Virus record (IMG/VR): IMGVR_UViG_3300026473_000052
Coordinates: 1 to 20,790 of that record
DNA from: a virus
Reading direction: 5' to 3' (one strand)
DNA: 20,790 bases
Made by a program: the position numbers and the translations under genes. The notes under the pieces are model-generated. The model was given only the letters and a program-made list of their open reading frames with translations. It was not told the origin of the DNA and did not search any database. How positions within the stretch are numbered: the stretch's first letter is position 1; the number at the start of each line of letters is the position of its first letter. This document shows positions 1 to 6,539 of the stretch, in pieces.

Positions 1-191
1 ATGGTCACACTTTTTCACACAAATCCACACTTTTCTGCACTCTCTTGCACCCTAGACCCCCTGTAGCGATGTCTATACGCAGACCTCCGATCAGTAAATC
101 ACACTTTTCTGCATTTACTGACCCGTATGCGCATACGCACATGACCCAGTGTTGTTGTGCGCAAGCACACAACATCTTGCAGCGGGGCCTG
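1..191. other. Noncoding region dense in small inverted repeats
   Basis: No convincing gene is seen here. It lies beyond the 3' end of the leftward gene that ends at 192. It holds a perfect 8-bp inverted repeat, CAGTAAAT at 92-99 and ATTTACTG at 113-120, around a 13-nt loop; a perfect 12-bp palindrome GTATGCGCATAC at 125-136; and an imperfect hairpin at 153-174 built on TGTTGTG/CACACAACA. No U-tract follows any of them on either strand, so they are not classical terminators. They could be protein-binding sites, an RNA 3' end or debris; function unknown. Confidence 0.5.
26..113. repeat. 14-bp direct repeat pair
   Basis: The 14-mer CACACTTTTCTGCA occurs at 26-39 and again at 100-113. A degenerate relative, CACACTTTTTCAC, starts near position 6. 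The second copy forms most of the loop of the perfect inverted repeat at 92-120. The spacing is irregular, so this is not a CRISPR-like array. Possibly an iterated binding site. Confidence 0.5.
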
Positions 192-446
192 CTAGTCTGC
201 AGCTTCTATGAAGTCTATGGTATCTACGGTATCTTCTACTATACAGTAAGTTGCTTCTACTATAGTTCCGTCCTGTAGTCTACACTGTTCCATTTCCCAG
301 TTGCCTATGTCTACTCGTTCTACACGATCTTTAAAGCCCAAGTGCGAGTTACGAGCACGTTGGGCTATTCGGGCTCCTGCCCGATTCTTATAGTAGCGCA
401 GTCTACGACCCGTGTCCTTGTGTACTAGATAGTAGACTGACATCAT
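192..446 (-). CDS. Small unknown phage protein (84 aa)
   Basis: The reading frame encodes a charged, soluble-looking protein with an Arg/Lys-rich first half and an acidic C-terminus (ending DFIEAAD). I do not recognise a family. ATG at 446 is preferred; a TTG 15 nt upstream (461) is in frame but has no better ribosome site, and a second ATG follows at 443. No clear Shine-Dalgarno is visible. The opposite-strand frame (45-278) encodes a Cys/Tyr-rich low-complexity peptide and was judged a shadow. A leftward TAAATA motif at 574-579 could be its late promoter, about 128 nt upstream. No signal peptide or membrane segment is evident. Confidence 0.5.
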   Translation of the reverse strand: MMSVYYLVHKDTGRRLRYYKNRAGARIAQRARNSHLGFKDRVERVDIGNWEMEQCRLQDGTIVEATYCIVEDTVDTIDFIEAAD

Positions 447-624
447 CGTGCTAGTATCCAAATCCAGCCTATGAGTAAACCCAAGTTAAAGCTGATCACA
501 CTCAATAATAAGAGTGCTAACACGTACCAAACATCATCTTCTACTACAGTACGAACTAGTTTATTCATATGCATATTTAAGCCTCTAGCGGCCCGCAAGC
601 CCTGATTCTACGTTAAATAGCAGT
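447..624. other. Divergent intergenic region
   Basis: This separates the leftward 192-446 gene from the rightward genes beginning at 625. It holds one TAAATA on each strand (leftward 579-574, rightward 614-619), an arrangement also seen between the genes at 8078 and 8109. A 44-codon rightward frame at 471-605 opens with ATG but has no ribosome site and low-complexity Ser/Thr content, so it is not called as a gene. Nothing else recognisable is seen. Confidence 0.4.
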
Positions 625-819
625 ATGTACACTCTAGACTATGATCTTGGCCAGCTGGAACGTCTACACGACTTCATAGACTCAGGCCAGCCCATACGCA
701 TCATACACACGCTCATACGCGATGAAGTCAATCCAGATCAACTGGACTTTTTTGGTGATCGCTACATAGTGCTCATAGAATGCTCTGAGGTCATGTACAC
801 ATTCCTATTACTCTTATAA
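625..819 (+). CDS. Small unknown phage protein (64 aa)
   Basis: Encodes 64 residues beginning MYTLDYDLGQ and ending in a Leu run. The pattern is a short strand, a helix, then a strand (YIVLIEC) and a final helix, which fits a compact alpha/beta fold; I do not recognise a family. ATG is the only good start, but no Shine-Dalgarno is visible and a TAAATA motif sits only 5 nt upstream, too close to be its promoter unless the transcript is nearly leaderless. The next frame starts 1 nt after its stop. The next two small genes have a similar apparent plan, so the three may be distant paralogues. Confidence 0.5.
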   Translation: MYTLDYDLGQLERLHDFIDSGQPIRIIHTLIRDEVNPDQLDFFGDRYIVLIECSEVMYTFLLLL

Positions 820-820
820 C

Positions 821-1030
821 GTGATACATCGCAGATCGCTTGTGTGTCTAAGACTTACTAGTACGGTTGCCTATGATCAAGAAGCCATATGGGCTCGCGT
901 ACAACCCTTAGGCGGTCATCTAGAGTTTCGCGGGGACTGCATAGACTTTTTCGTTCCAGAGAGATATCTAGCTTGGATACACTTACAGTATCCTGAGTTA
1001 ACTCGTCAACAGCATTTGGATTTCTGCTAG
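821..1030 (+). CDS. Small unknown phage protein (69 aa), GTG start
   Basis: The frame opens 1 nt after the stop of the preceding gene with GTG; an in-frame GTG at 842 is an alternative. The C-terminal half (residues about 31-60) looks protein-like: a short strand with FRGD, then IDFFVPERYLAWIHL, resembling the strand-plus-amphipathic-helix ending of its neighbours. No ribosome site is obvious, so translation may be coupled to the upstream gene. An opposite-strand frame (858-1094) is Arg/Ser-rich and unlikely. No function can be assigned. Confidence 0.4.
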   Translation: MIHRRSLVCLRLTSTVAYDQEAIWARVQPLGGHLEFRGDCIDFFVPERYLAWIHLQYPELTRQQHLDFC

Positions 1031-1139
1031 AAACCCTTCGCGACCGCTGCCGCTTCGCGGCTATAAAAATTGCGCTAGGGCTTCGCCTAGTCAAAGTCTC
1101 TGCTCTGCATTTTTGGATTCTTGTGAACTAGGGTTAAAT
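1031..1139. other. Intergenic region with two tandem hairpins
   Basis: Two hairpins with TTC(G)-containing loops lie head to tail: GCCGC/GCGGC at 1049-1053 and 1057-1061, and CTAGG/CCTAG at 1075-1079 and 1086-1090. An A-rich segment (TATAAAAATT, 1062-1071) separates them. Neither is followed by a U-tract, so intrinsic termination is doubtful; they may stabilise the 3' end of the upstream message. Confidence 0.45.
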
Positions 1140-1361
1140 ATGTATATGAGAATCATATATCAACTCACTGATCCTGACTCTGAGCGACTAGCGTCTGTTA
1201 GAGCATTCGTCGCGGATCCCAACAACTCTATGATGCTCATGACTGAGCGTGTGGGCTCTAAAGATTTCTACAGTTTGGTAGCCATGCACAATGCTGATCA
1301 TATGCAGGCAGTCATAGACACAGAGTTTCCCGGTTGGGGCACTTGGGTGGAGAGAGAATAA
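1140..1361 (+). CDS. Small unknown phage protein (about 73 aa)
   Basis: A 73-residue protein from ATG 1140, or 71 from ATG 1146; the frame is open back to a TTG at 1113. An AGGG at 1130-1133 is 6 nt from the 1140 ATG, which favours that start. The sequence (MYMRIIYQLTDPDSERLASV...) predicts strand-helix-strand-helix, with a C-terminal helix HADHMQAVIDTEFPGW-like in character; no known family is recognised. Its TAA shares one base with the ATG of the next, structural, gene (TAATG), so the two are likely translated together. Confidence 0.6.
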   Translation: MYMRIIYQLTDPDSERLASVRAFVADPNNSMMLMTERVGSKDFYSLVAMHNADHMQAVIDTEFPGWGTWVERE

Positions 1362-1816
1362 TGGCCATCACTACACGAAGCGATCTAGTCACTGCTGCTG
1401 CACAGGGATTCACACGACAAAGCGCAGTAGACGGTACCAGCGTTACTACCCTGCGATTGAACCCTGTGAGCTATGGTATAGCCACTGCTGATGTTGCTGC
1501 CGCTGCTGCCACTGCCACCGTCACTGTACAGGTCGCTGCGGGCAGCACAGCTACCACTGACACAGTCACAGGCATAGTCACTATCGCTGGACCACAAGGT
1601 CCACAGGGAGCCCCGGGCGAACAGGGTCCACGTGGCCTACCTGGACAGGATGCTGTGGGCAATACTATACCCGATGTCACATCAACGACACCACAGGTGC
1701 TTTATCACGATGAACGTGGCTACATACAGTGGTATGATGTGGGCGCAGACTTCAAAACACTAAAGAAACAGCTGACCCGTGACATATTAGTCGCGGGCAT
1801 CATCTACGGAGCGTAA
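1361..1816 (+). CDS. Collagen-like phage structural protein (151 aa)
   Basis: The N-terminal part is rich in Ala, Thr and Val (an AAAAATATVTVQV stretch at about 46-58), as in fibrous virion proteins. Residues 77-97 hold seven consecutive Gly-X-Y triplets with frequent Pro at X or Y, a collagen-like triple-helix segment. A C-terminal domain (about 110-151) with aromatic and charged residues may cap or attach the trimer. Such proteins are known as phage tail-fibre or head-fibre parts. The start at 1361 overlaps the upstream stop by one base and is preceded by GGAGAGAG. The next gene is a tail-assembly chaperone, supporting a tail-fibre-related role. Location on the virion is inferred. Confidence 0.7.
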   Translation: MAITTRSDLVTAAAQGFTRQSAVDGTSVTTLRLNPVSYGIATADVAAAAATATVTVQVAAGSTATTDTVTGIVTIAGPQGPQGAPGEQGPRGLPGQDAVGNTIPDVTSTTPQVLYHDERGYIQWYDVGADFKTLKKQLTRDILVAGIIYGA

Positions 1817-1820
1817 ATAC
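1813..1820 (+). promoter_or_regulatory. Late-promoter-like TAAATA motif
   Basis: CGTAAATAC overlaps the stop codon of the collagen-like gene and lies 5-6 nt before the next ATG. It resembles the T4/cyanophage late -10 element (ATAAATA), but the distance would make a nearly leaderless transcript, so this is a weak candidate. Confidence 0.25.
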
Positions 1821-1824
1821 ACAT

Positions 1825-2235
1825 ATGATTGACCAACAACTATATCGCCAGCTAAGAGATCAGGGCCAGAACATCCAGCTTGATGCGCCCCCAGAACCCG
1901 ACCATTCTAAGCCCATGGATCGCCGCACGATAGTAGAACAAGTGGGTCCTGTACAGGTCAATGGACAGTGGCATCTACAGTGGCAGACTAGAACTATCAC
2001 TGCACAAGAACGAGTAAGTAGGCTCGCAGAAGACACCCTGGCCACACGCAGTCAACGTGACAAGTTCCTTAGAGAAAGTGACGTCTATGTACTACCAGAT
2101 CGCTGGGCACAGATGACCACACAGCAACAGCACTCTTGGACTGCATTCCGTCAGGCCCTGAGAGATCTACCTTCGCAGCCAGGATGGCCCTATGACATCA
2201 CATGGCCCACACACCCTCGAGGCACCTACGCATGA
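1825..2235 (+). CDS. Phage tail assembly chaperone-like protein (136 aa)
   Basis: The C-terminal half (about 75-129) matches the pattern of the phage tail assembly chaperone family (Phage_tail_APC type): an R-D-x-x-L-x-E-S-D element, then LPD, a W-x-x-x-R-Q-A-L-R-D-L-P helix, and QPGWPYDITWP. In known phages this domain is carried by small proteins encoded beside tail-fibre genes that help fibres fold or attach. The N-terminal half (Gln-rich, with an EQVGPVQVNGQWHLQW stretch) fits the beta-rich region that often precedes it. Its neighbour upstream is the collagen-like protein, a plausible client. Its stop overlaps the next start as ATGA. Confidence 0.8.
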   Translation: MIDQQLYRQLRDQGQNIQLDAPPEPDHSKPMDRRTIVEQVGPVQVNGQWHLQWQTRTITAQERVSRLAEDTLATRSQRDKFLRESDVYVLPDRWAQMTTQQQHSWTAFRQALRDLPSQPGWPYDITWPTHPRGTYA

Positions 2236-2474
2236 AAATCAACGAAATCATCAGAGAATCACTAGTAGACGAAGAACCCGCGAGCAGAGACCTTTGCCTA
2301 AGCGGTAAGCCAGACTCGGCCCTAGGTGCTAGCCAACTGGCTTCATGCAAGAGCCAGGGCTATCGTAGCCGTGATGGGGGCAAGAGCCACAAGGTAGGCT
2401 CAGAGCGCATCAAGGTCCGAGGAAAACGTATCAAGGGCAAGAAATACGGCGGCCCCTTACCAGACTGGAGTTGA
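2232..2474 (+). CDS. Small basic protein with capsid-targeting-like leader (80 aa)
   Basis: Begins MKINEIIRESLVDEE, an amphipathic leader with I-R-E|S at residues 7-10, which fits the T4 prohead protease rule ((L/I)-x-E followed by a small residue). The remainder contains a Cys-Lys-Ser-Gln segment and then a strongly basic tail (KVRGKRIKGKKYGGPLPDWS, about 61-80). By analogy with T4 internal proteins, a small basic protein with such a leader could be packed with DNA in the head and processed; this is inference. The start at 2232 (ATGA overlap with the upstream stop) is preferred to an upstream ATG at 2202 that would run inside the chaperone gene. Confidence 0.65.
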   Translation: MKINEIIRESLVDEEPASRDLCLSGKPDSALGASQLASCKSQGYRSRDGGKSHKVGSERIKVRGKRIKGKKYGGPLPDWS

Positions 2475-2480
2475 CAGATC

Positions 2481-3038
2481 ATGCATCTAGAACTAGGTGA
2501 TCTACTCATAGCACCCCCAAAGATGCCCGACCTACGTTTTAAAAAGTCAGTGATCATGCTGACACAGCAACACCAAGGGGGCTGGGCGGGCTTGACCATC
2601 AATAAACCCACACCTCATACACTGCTAGATCTAGCACGTGAAGTGGATCTTAATCTGCCCGAACGCATGAACTTTCCTCTGTACTGGGGTGGCCCTGTGA
2701 ACACCACTACAGTTTGGATGCTGCACAGTTCAGAGTGGTCCATGATGGAGACCATAGAGATCAACGAGCATTGGTCTATGACCAGCGATGAAAAGATGTT
2801 TGCCTGTGTGGCAGATGGTGACTACCCTCGACACTTTCGTTTTATGTTTGGGCTCTGTGCTTGGGCTCCAGAACAGTTGGAAGCAGAGCTACGTGGTAGC
2901 CCACCCTGGCATCACAGCTCTAGCTGGCTCATAGCTCGTGGTCCCAGCCCTGATTGGCTCTTTGAGCAGGATCCTGCGGATCTATGGTCTAACAGCACTG
3001 AGCTCTGTGGGCATCAGGCTGTGAATGCTTGGCTTTAG
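2481..3038 (+). CDS. YqgE/AlgH family protein (185 aa)
   Basis: Full length for the YqgE/AlgH (DUF179) family. Family features are visible in order: an N-terminal LLIAPPKMPD segment, F-K-K-S-V at 20-24, GLTINKP at 37-43 (bacterial members have GxxxNKP), YWGGPV at 68-73 followed by WMLHS, and a FGLCAWAPEQLEAEL stretch where bacterial proteins have GYAxWxxGQLExE. The cellular role is poorly defined; AlgH was named as a regulator of alginate synthesis. A phage copy could modulate the host or could be a cargo gene. Six bases separate it from the preceding gene. Its stop codon overlaps that of the convergent membrane-protein gene (TTAG, 3035-3038). Confidence 0.85.
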   Translation: MHLELGDLLIAPPKMPDLRFKKSVIMLTQQHQGGWAGLTINKPTPHTLLDLAREVDLNLPERMNFPLYWGGPVNTTTVWMLHSSEWSMMETIEINEHWSMTSDEKMFACVADGDYPRHFRFMFGLCAWAPEQLEAELRGSPPWHHSSSWLIARGPSPDWLFEQDPADLWSNSTELCGHQAVNAWL

Positions 3039-3298
3039 TGATCGCTGTTCTTGATAGTATCGAATAAGCGTTCGCGTTGTTCGCGATAACGATGCCAGCT
3101 TTCCATCAAGGGCTCTACCAAGAACCACTTGAAAATCCAAAATAAGAATATGGCCATGGCGCCCAAGTTGCAGTAGAGTCTGACGGGATCTTCAGTGAGC
3201 CAGCTGGTGATCAGCAGGCCCCAACCCACAAAGAAAGTCCACTGCCAAAACTTAAGGCCCTGTATGAGATGCAGGACCCATCCTAGAAATAACTTCAT
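3035..3298 (-). CDS. Small membrane protein with two predicted helices (87 aa)
   Basis: Two hydrophobic, Trp/Phe-rich segments at about residues 17-34 and 44-61 are separated by a short loop with E-D-P-V-R; the C-terminus is charged (SWHRYREQRERLFD) and probably cytoplasmic. No family is recognised. It is the last gene of a leftward operon: its ATG overlaps the stop of the 79-aa gene as ATGA. Small inner-membrane proteins in phages include holins, lysis regulators and superinfection-exclusion proteins, but nothing here distinguishes these, and no endolysin is adjacent. Confidence 0.7.
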   Translation of the reverse strand: MKLFLGWVLHLIQGLKFWQWTFFVGWGLLITSWLTEDPVRLYCNLGAMAIFLFWIFKWFLVEPLMESWHRYREQRERLFDTIKNSDH

Positions 3299-3534
3299 TT
3301 TACGCCTTTCAATCCATCCATGACCATCTTTTTGGCACGACGGTCCAGTTCAGCTTCTTCAGCACGTAGCATTTCAAAGCCCACCATGTTCATGAACTCC
3401 GCCAGCGCAGCCTTGCCTTCTTCAGTCCAATGACTATAGCCCGAGCCCACTGAGCTGTGATAGTAGTAGGTACGGTTTTTAAGCAGTTCTTGTATGCCAC
3501 CGTAGGTTAGGTCTTTGATAGCCTGTCGATCCAT
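3295..3534 (-). CDS. Conserved-looking unknown protein (79 aa)
   Basis: Begins MDRQAIKDLTYGGIQELL and contains a Tyr/Ser/His-rich centre (NRTYYYHSSVGSGYSHW, about 20-36) followed by a long charged helix (WTEEGKAALAEFMNM... to the end). I know of no function. The frame extends upstream to 3759, but that would overlap the ligase gene; the start at 3534, one base after the ligase stop and with an AAAGGTG upstream, is preferred. It sits directly behind DNA ligase in a coupled operon, so a role in DNA metabolism is possible but unproven. Confidence 0.65.
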   Translation of the reverse strand: MDRQAIKDLTYGGIQELLKNRTYYYHSSVGSGYSHWTEEGKAALAEFMNMVGFEMLRAEEAELDRRAKKMVMDGLKGVK

Positions 3535-3535
3535 T

Positions 3536-4873
3536 TTAGATTTTTTCACCTTTCGCAAAACCGCGGAATCGAAGGAATCTGGGGAACCGTAGCGAGTATA
3601 GGTCTTCACTATCTTGGCTCCTAGTCGCCGCATCCGCTCGGACTTCAATGACCTGACCCACGATGCTATCGGCTCGAAGCGTGTAGGCTTCCCAAAACTC
3701 TTTACGCTGGCTGTCACTGAATCCACTGCCCACGTTAACTGCGATACTCTTTCCATCATCTACACCTTCACATACTAGGGCACCCAAACGTCCTTGATTA
3801 CGGCCAGTGCCCTCTTCCACAGCCGTGACCGTCAATGTTACTTCGATATAGGGCTTTTGCTTGAGCCAGCTGGTGCTACGTTTGCACTCGTATTTGGCTT
3901 CAGGATCCTTGATCATGATGCCCTCGTAGCCCTCAGCGATCATCTGTTTGTTAAAGTCCTGGAACTCGATCTTGCCTACGAACTGATCTAGATCCACTTC
4001 GATCTGTGGAACGATAGTGATACAGCCTGCGTCAGCAAAGATGTTTTCAAAGCCCTTGAGGAAGTTAACACGGCGTCGCTGACCCATGGAGCTCTGACCC
4101 TGCTTGAACTCTACCAAAGGCACGATGTCAAAGAGATGTAGCACAGCATCACCGCTCTGCACATTGTCCTTGCGATGCACTTGCTTCATCAAATCCTGGA
4201 ATGTTTCGCTCATGACTTCACCGTCAAAGACAAAACTACGTCCAAAGTTGTCTAGGTTATCTTCAAAGGCCTTAACGATATGCGGAAAGTTAGCCAACTC
4301 TTTACCGTTGCGTGTGTACATGGTAACAGTACGGCTTTCAAAGTCTACTACAGTAAGACAGCGCACACCATCTAGTTTGCGTTGCAGGATCTTCTTGCCT
4401 GTGATCTTGCTTTCGTGATTGGCTCCGTCGTGTGCCAACATGCACTCAAACACAGGCACACGGTATTGAGTCAACCCCGTGTCCTTGGCCACGGAGTTTA
4501 CCGTCTTTTCTGAAACACCACAGCGCAGGTCTTTGATAAGGATACGTCGATACCAATCGTTCCATTGCTCTTTGGTAGCTACTGACATAGCCAGATTAAC
4601 AGCATCCCTAGCGGCATGCCCAGTAAGCCTACGGCGATATAGACTGTCCGCAAGCTCAATAAAGTTAGTCCAAGATAGTCCCTGTCCATCGTCTTCCTCT
4701 TTTACGGGCACCTGCTTGATGCCAAATGTATGTAGTTTGTCCAAGCACATACGCAGACCTTCGAAGAACTCATCGAGTCCTTCTTGCATGGCCTTGGCTA
4801 GGATAGCTTCTTTGGCCAGTCGTGAGTTGTCTGCTTCTAGTTGCTGGATGATAGTCTGTGGTTGTGTTCTCAT
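3536..4873 (-). CDS. ATP-dependent DNA ligase (445 aa)
   Basis: Seals nicks in duplex DNA with ATP. Nucleotidyltransferase motifs are in order: motif I K166-L-D-G-V-R with the adenylated lysine, motif III DGEV at 217-220, motif IV EGIMIKD at 317-323, and motif V around KRSTSWLKQK at 331-340. An N-terminal helical domain (1-140) and a C-terminal OB-fold domain (about 343-445) complete a T4 gp30-like layout, slightly shorter than the 487 residues of T4 ligase. ATG 4873 overlaps the upstream stop as ATGA. It probably joins Okazaki fragments and repairs nicks during phage replication. All catalytic motifs look intact. Confidence 0.92.
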   Translation of the reverse strand: MRTQPQTIIQQLEADNSRLAKEAILAKAMQEGLDEFFEGLRMCLDKLHTFGIKQVPVKEEDDGQGLSWTNFIELADSLYRRRLTGHAARDAVNLAMSVATKEQWNDWYRRILIKDLRCGVSEKTVNSVAKDTGLTQYRVPVFECMLAHDGANHESKITGKKILQRKLDGVRCLTVVDFESRTVTMYTRNGKELANFPHIVKAFEDNLDNFGRSFVFDGEVMSETFQDLMKQVHRKDNVQSGDAVLHLFDIVPLVEFKQGQSSMGQRRRVNFLKGFENIFADAGCITIVPQIEVDLDQFVGKIEFQDFNKQMIAEGYEGIMIKDPEAKYECKRSTSWLKQKPYIEVTLTVTAVEEGTGRNQGRLGALVCEGVDDGKSIAVNVGSGFSDSQRKEFWEAYTLRADSIVGQVIEVRADAATRSQDSEDLYSLRFPRFLRFRGFAKGEKI

Positions 4874-5229
4874 ACGATCACGTCTTTCGTAGTTTTACGG
4901 TTGCTAAAAACTTGATAAGAATAGTTTTCACGGACCCAATCTGCGAATCCTTGCGGGTCGCTGTCAGTCCAAATCTTTATTTCATTTAGACCGATATCTG
5001 CGGTGCTGGTAAACACATAGATCTCGTAGTGGCGATGACTATTCATCTGAGCCCGCATCACTAAGTGGCTGAGATTAAAACTTAGAGGCGCTTCGATTTT
5101 TTTAGAATACTTGATAGAATCAAACAGATGCTTCTTAGCCCAGTTGTCTGGGTGGCTGTCTGTGATTTCCTCGAGAAACTCAACACCGAGGTTGTCCCAG
5201 CTGACTAACCAATAGCGGGTATCTTTCAA
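4870..5229 (-). CDS. Unknown protein upstream of ligase (119 aa), TTG start
   Basis: Starts with TTG at 5229, supported by an AGGAGC ribosome site 5 nt away and a strong sigma70 promoter just upstream; no ATG lies nearby in frame. The protein begins (M)KDTRYWLVSWDNLGVEFLEE and has mixed alpha/beta character with no signal peptide or membrane segment. I do not recognise a domain. It is the first gene of the unit reading into DNA ligase, with an ATGA overlap, so it may belong to early DNA metabolism. Confidence 0.75.
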   Translation of the reverse strand: MKDTRYWLVSWDNLGVEFLEEITDSHPDNWAKKHLFDSIKYSKKIEAPLSFNLSHLVMRAQMNSHRHYEIYVFTSTADIGLNEIKIWTDSDPQGFADWVRENYSYQVFSNRKTTKDVIV

Positions 5230-5259
5230 GGTTGCTCCTAAAGTGTTAACTATGACAAT

Positions 5260-5288
5260 AGTATAGCACCTTAGAAGCAGTTTGTCAA
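5260..5288 (-). promoter_or_regulatory. Consensus sigma70 promoter for the ligase operon
   Basis: Reading leftward: -35 TTGACA (5288-5283), a 17-bp spacer, -10 TATACT (5265-5260), with transcription expected to begin near 5253, followed by an AGGAG ribosome site (5239-5235) and the TTG start at 5229. Such a perfect host-type promoter suggests early expression. The -35 box contains the TGA stop of the HNH gene. Confidence 0.85.
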
Positions 5289-5803
5289 CCCTCTATGCCC
5301 AACCAATCTCGCCAACTTGGATGAGCGATATGGTAACCCATTTTCTTACGTTTTTCTGCAAGTTCCCAGTAATCTGGCTTGTAGGGTTTGATTTTGGGCT
5401 TCATTTTGGTATGCGCAGCCTTTTCGTAGTTACAGCGTTTGCAGGCCGTAGTACTGTTATCCCAAGTGGTCTTACCACCCAGGCTGATTGGATGCACATG
5501 GTCCAAAGTGGCGTTTTCGCTTTGGCATTGTGTACCGCAGTATTGACAGATATAACGGTCACGCAGGAACACATTACGTTTACTCAAACGCACATAGTTT
5601 TTAGTCTTCTGATACTCTTTGAGCATCATGACCGCAGGGACGCGGGTCTCCCAACGAGCAGAACGAACGATCCAATCGTCGTACCAACTCATCACACGGA
5701 CCTTGTCCAGGACTAGATATCTGATCGCTTCTTGCCAATCTACAGTGCTAAGTGGTAGCAGGCTGACTGGCTGAGCGTCGGCATTTAATAGAAGTGTTGT
5801 CAT
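5285..5803 (-). CDS. HNH endonuclease (172 aa)
   Basis: Zinc-ribbon HNH nuclease: C86-x2-C89 (ICQYCG), then L-D101-H102-V-H-P-x-S-x-G-G, N116 in W-D-N-S, and C121-x2-C124. These form the beta-beta-alpha-metal site with structural zinc. The N-terminal half (NADAQPVSLLPLSTVDWQEA...) is typical of free-standing bacterial and phage HNH proteins of this class rather than of intron-encoded ones. The C-terminus is basic. Role could be DNA processing, packaging-related cutting or homing; no intron or interrupted gene is visible nearby. ATG 5803 has no clear ribosome site. Two leftward promoters, sigma70 and late-like, lie just upstream. Confidence 0.9.
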   Translation of the reverse strand: MTTLLLNADAQPVSLLPLSTVDWQEAIRYLVLDKVRVMSWYDDWIVRSARWETRVPAVMMLKEYQKTKNYVRLSKRNVFLRDRYICQYCGTQCQSENATLDHVHPISLGGKTTWDNSTTACKRCNYEKAAHTKMKPKIKPYKPDYWELAEKRKKMGYHIAHPSWRDWLGIEG

Positions 5804-5820
5804 GATTTGCTACTTTTGAG

Positions 5821-5826
5821 TATTTA
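5821..5826 (-). promoter_or_regulatory. Late-promoter-like TAAATA upstream of HNH gene
   Basis: Leftward GTTAAATAC, 17 nt before the HNH start codon. It resembles the T4-type late -10 element and lies downstream of a sigma70 promoter for the same gene, so early and late expression may both occur. Confidence 0.4.
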
Positions 5827-5838
5827 ACTACAAGATTC

Positions 5839-5867
5839 ATTATATACTCATATATTGCTGAAAACAA
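5839..5867 (-). promoter_or_regulatory. Sigma70 promoter for the HNH gene
   Basis: Leftward -35 TTGTTT (5867-5862), 17-bp spacer, -10 TATAAT (5844-5839). It is divergent from the clpP promoter, whose -35 begins at 5891. Confidence 0.65.
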
Positions 5868-5890
5868 GAGCCTTTTGAGATAAAATATAG

Positions 5891-5919
5891 TTGACGTGTC
5901 CAAGTTGCCACATTATACT
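5891..5919 (+). promoter_or_regulatory. Sigma70 promoter for clpP-cupin
   Basis: -35 TTGACG (5891-5896), 17-bp spacer, -10 TATACT (5914-5919); transcription expected near 5926, giving a 5' leader of about 23 nt with AAAAAGGAAAG before ATG 5949. Close to consensus, so probably an early promoter read by host RNA polymerase. Confidence 0.8.
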
Positions 5920-5948
5920 AATACAACTTACAACAAAAAGGAAAGACT

Positions 5949-6539
5949 ATGAGTTTGATTCCAATGGTTATCGAAACTACCAGCAAGGGTGAGCGTGCCT
6001 ACGATATCTACAGTCGCTTGCTCAAAGAACGGATCATCATGTTGAATGGTCCTGTAGAAGATAACATGGCTAATACTATCGTAGCACAGTTGCTATTCTT
6101 AGAAAGTGAAAATCCTGATCAAGACATCAGTTTGTTTATTAACAGTCCTGGCGGTGTTATCACAGCAGGTATGGCTATCTATGATACCATGCAGTTTATT
6201 AAGCCAGACGTAGCAACCTATGTAATGGGTCAAGCCTGCTCAATGGGCAGTTTCCTTGCACAGGCAGGAGCCAAAGGTAAAAGGTTTATGTTGCCCTATG
6301 CACGTCATATGATCCACCAACCATCGGGAGGTGCTCGTGGTATGCAGAGCGATATCGAAATCCAATACAAAGAGATCACTAAGATGAAAACTATCTTAAC
6401 TGAGCTCTATGTCAAGCACAATACTGCGGGCAAGACCTATCAAGACTTTGAACGTGACATGGATCGTGATACGTTTATGTCAGCAGAAGAAGCCAAGGCC
6501 TATGGTCTAGTAGATCAAATCATCGATCGGAGACCATAA
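5949..6539 (+). CDS. clpP: ATP-dependent Clp protease proteolytic subunit (196 aa)
   Basis: A complete ClpP-type serine protease of normal length. The catalytic triad is visible: S98 in GQACSMGS, H123 in MIHQPSGG, and D174 in MDRDTFMS. The INSPGG loop (65-69) and DIEI helix are conserved. ClpP forms a double heptameric barrel that degrades proteins fed by ClpX or ClpA. No ATPase partner or propeptide-type extension is present, so the phage protein would have to use host Clp ATPases or join mixed barrels. Phage ClpP genes are known and may act in head-protein processing or host-protein turnover. A strong sigma70 promoter precedes it, and its TAA shares a base with the next ATG. Confidence 0.95.
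   Translation: MSLIPMVIETTSKGERAYDIYSRLLKERIIMLNGPVEDNMANTIVAQLLFLESENPDQDISLFINSPGGVITAGMAIYDTMQFIKPDVATYVMGQACSMGSFLAQAGAKGKRFMLPYARHMIHQPSGGARGMQSDIEIQYKEITKMKTILTELYVKHNTAGKTYQDFERDMDRDTFMSAEEAKAYGLVDQIIDRRP

Noticed and set aside
45-278. A 77-codon rightward frame opposite the 192-446 gene.
   Set aside because: TTG start, no ribosome site, Cys/Tyr/Phe runs; opposite-strand frame looks more protein-like.
471-605. A 44-codon rightward frame in the 447-624 gap.
   Set aside because: No ribosome site, low-complexity Ser/Thr content, and no conserved-looking pattern.
3535-3759. Upstream extension of the 79-aa gene to 154 residues.
   Set aside because: The extra part lies wholly inside the ligase gene in another frame, and the 3534 start has a ribosome site.
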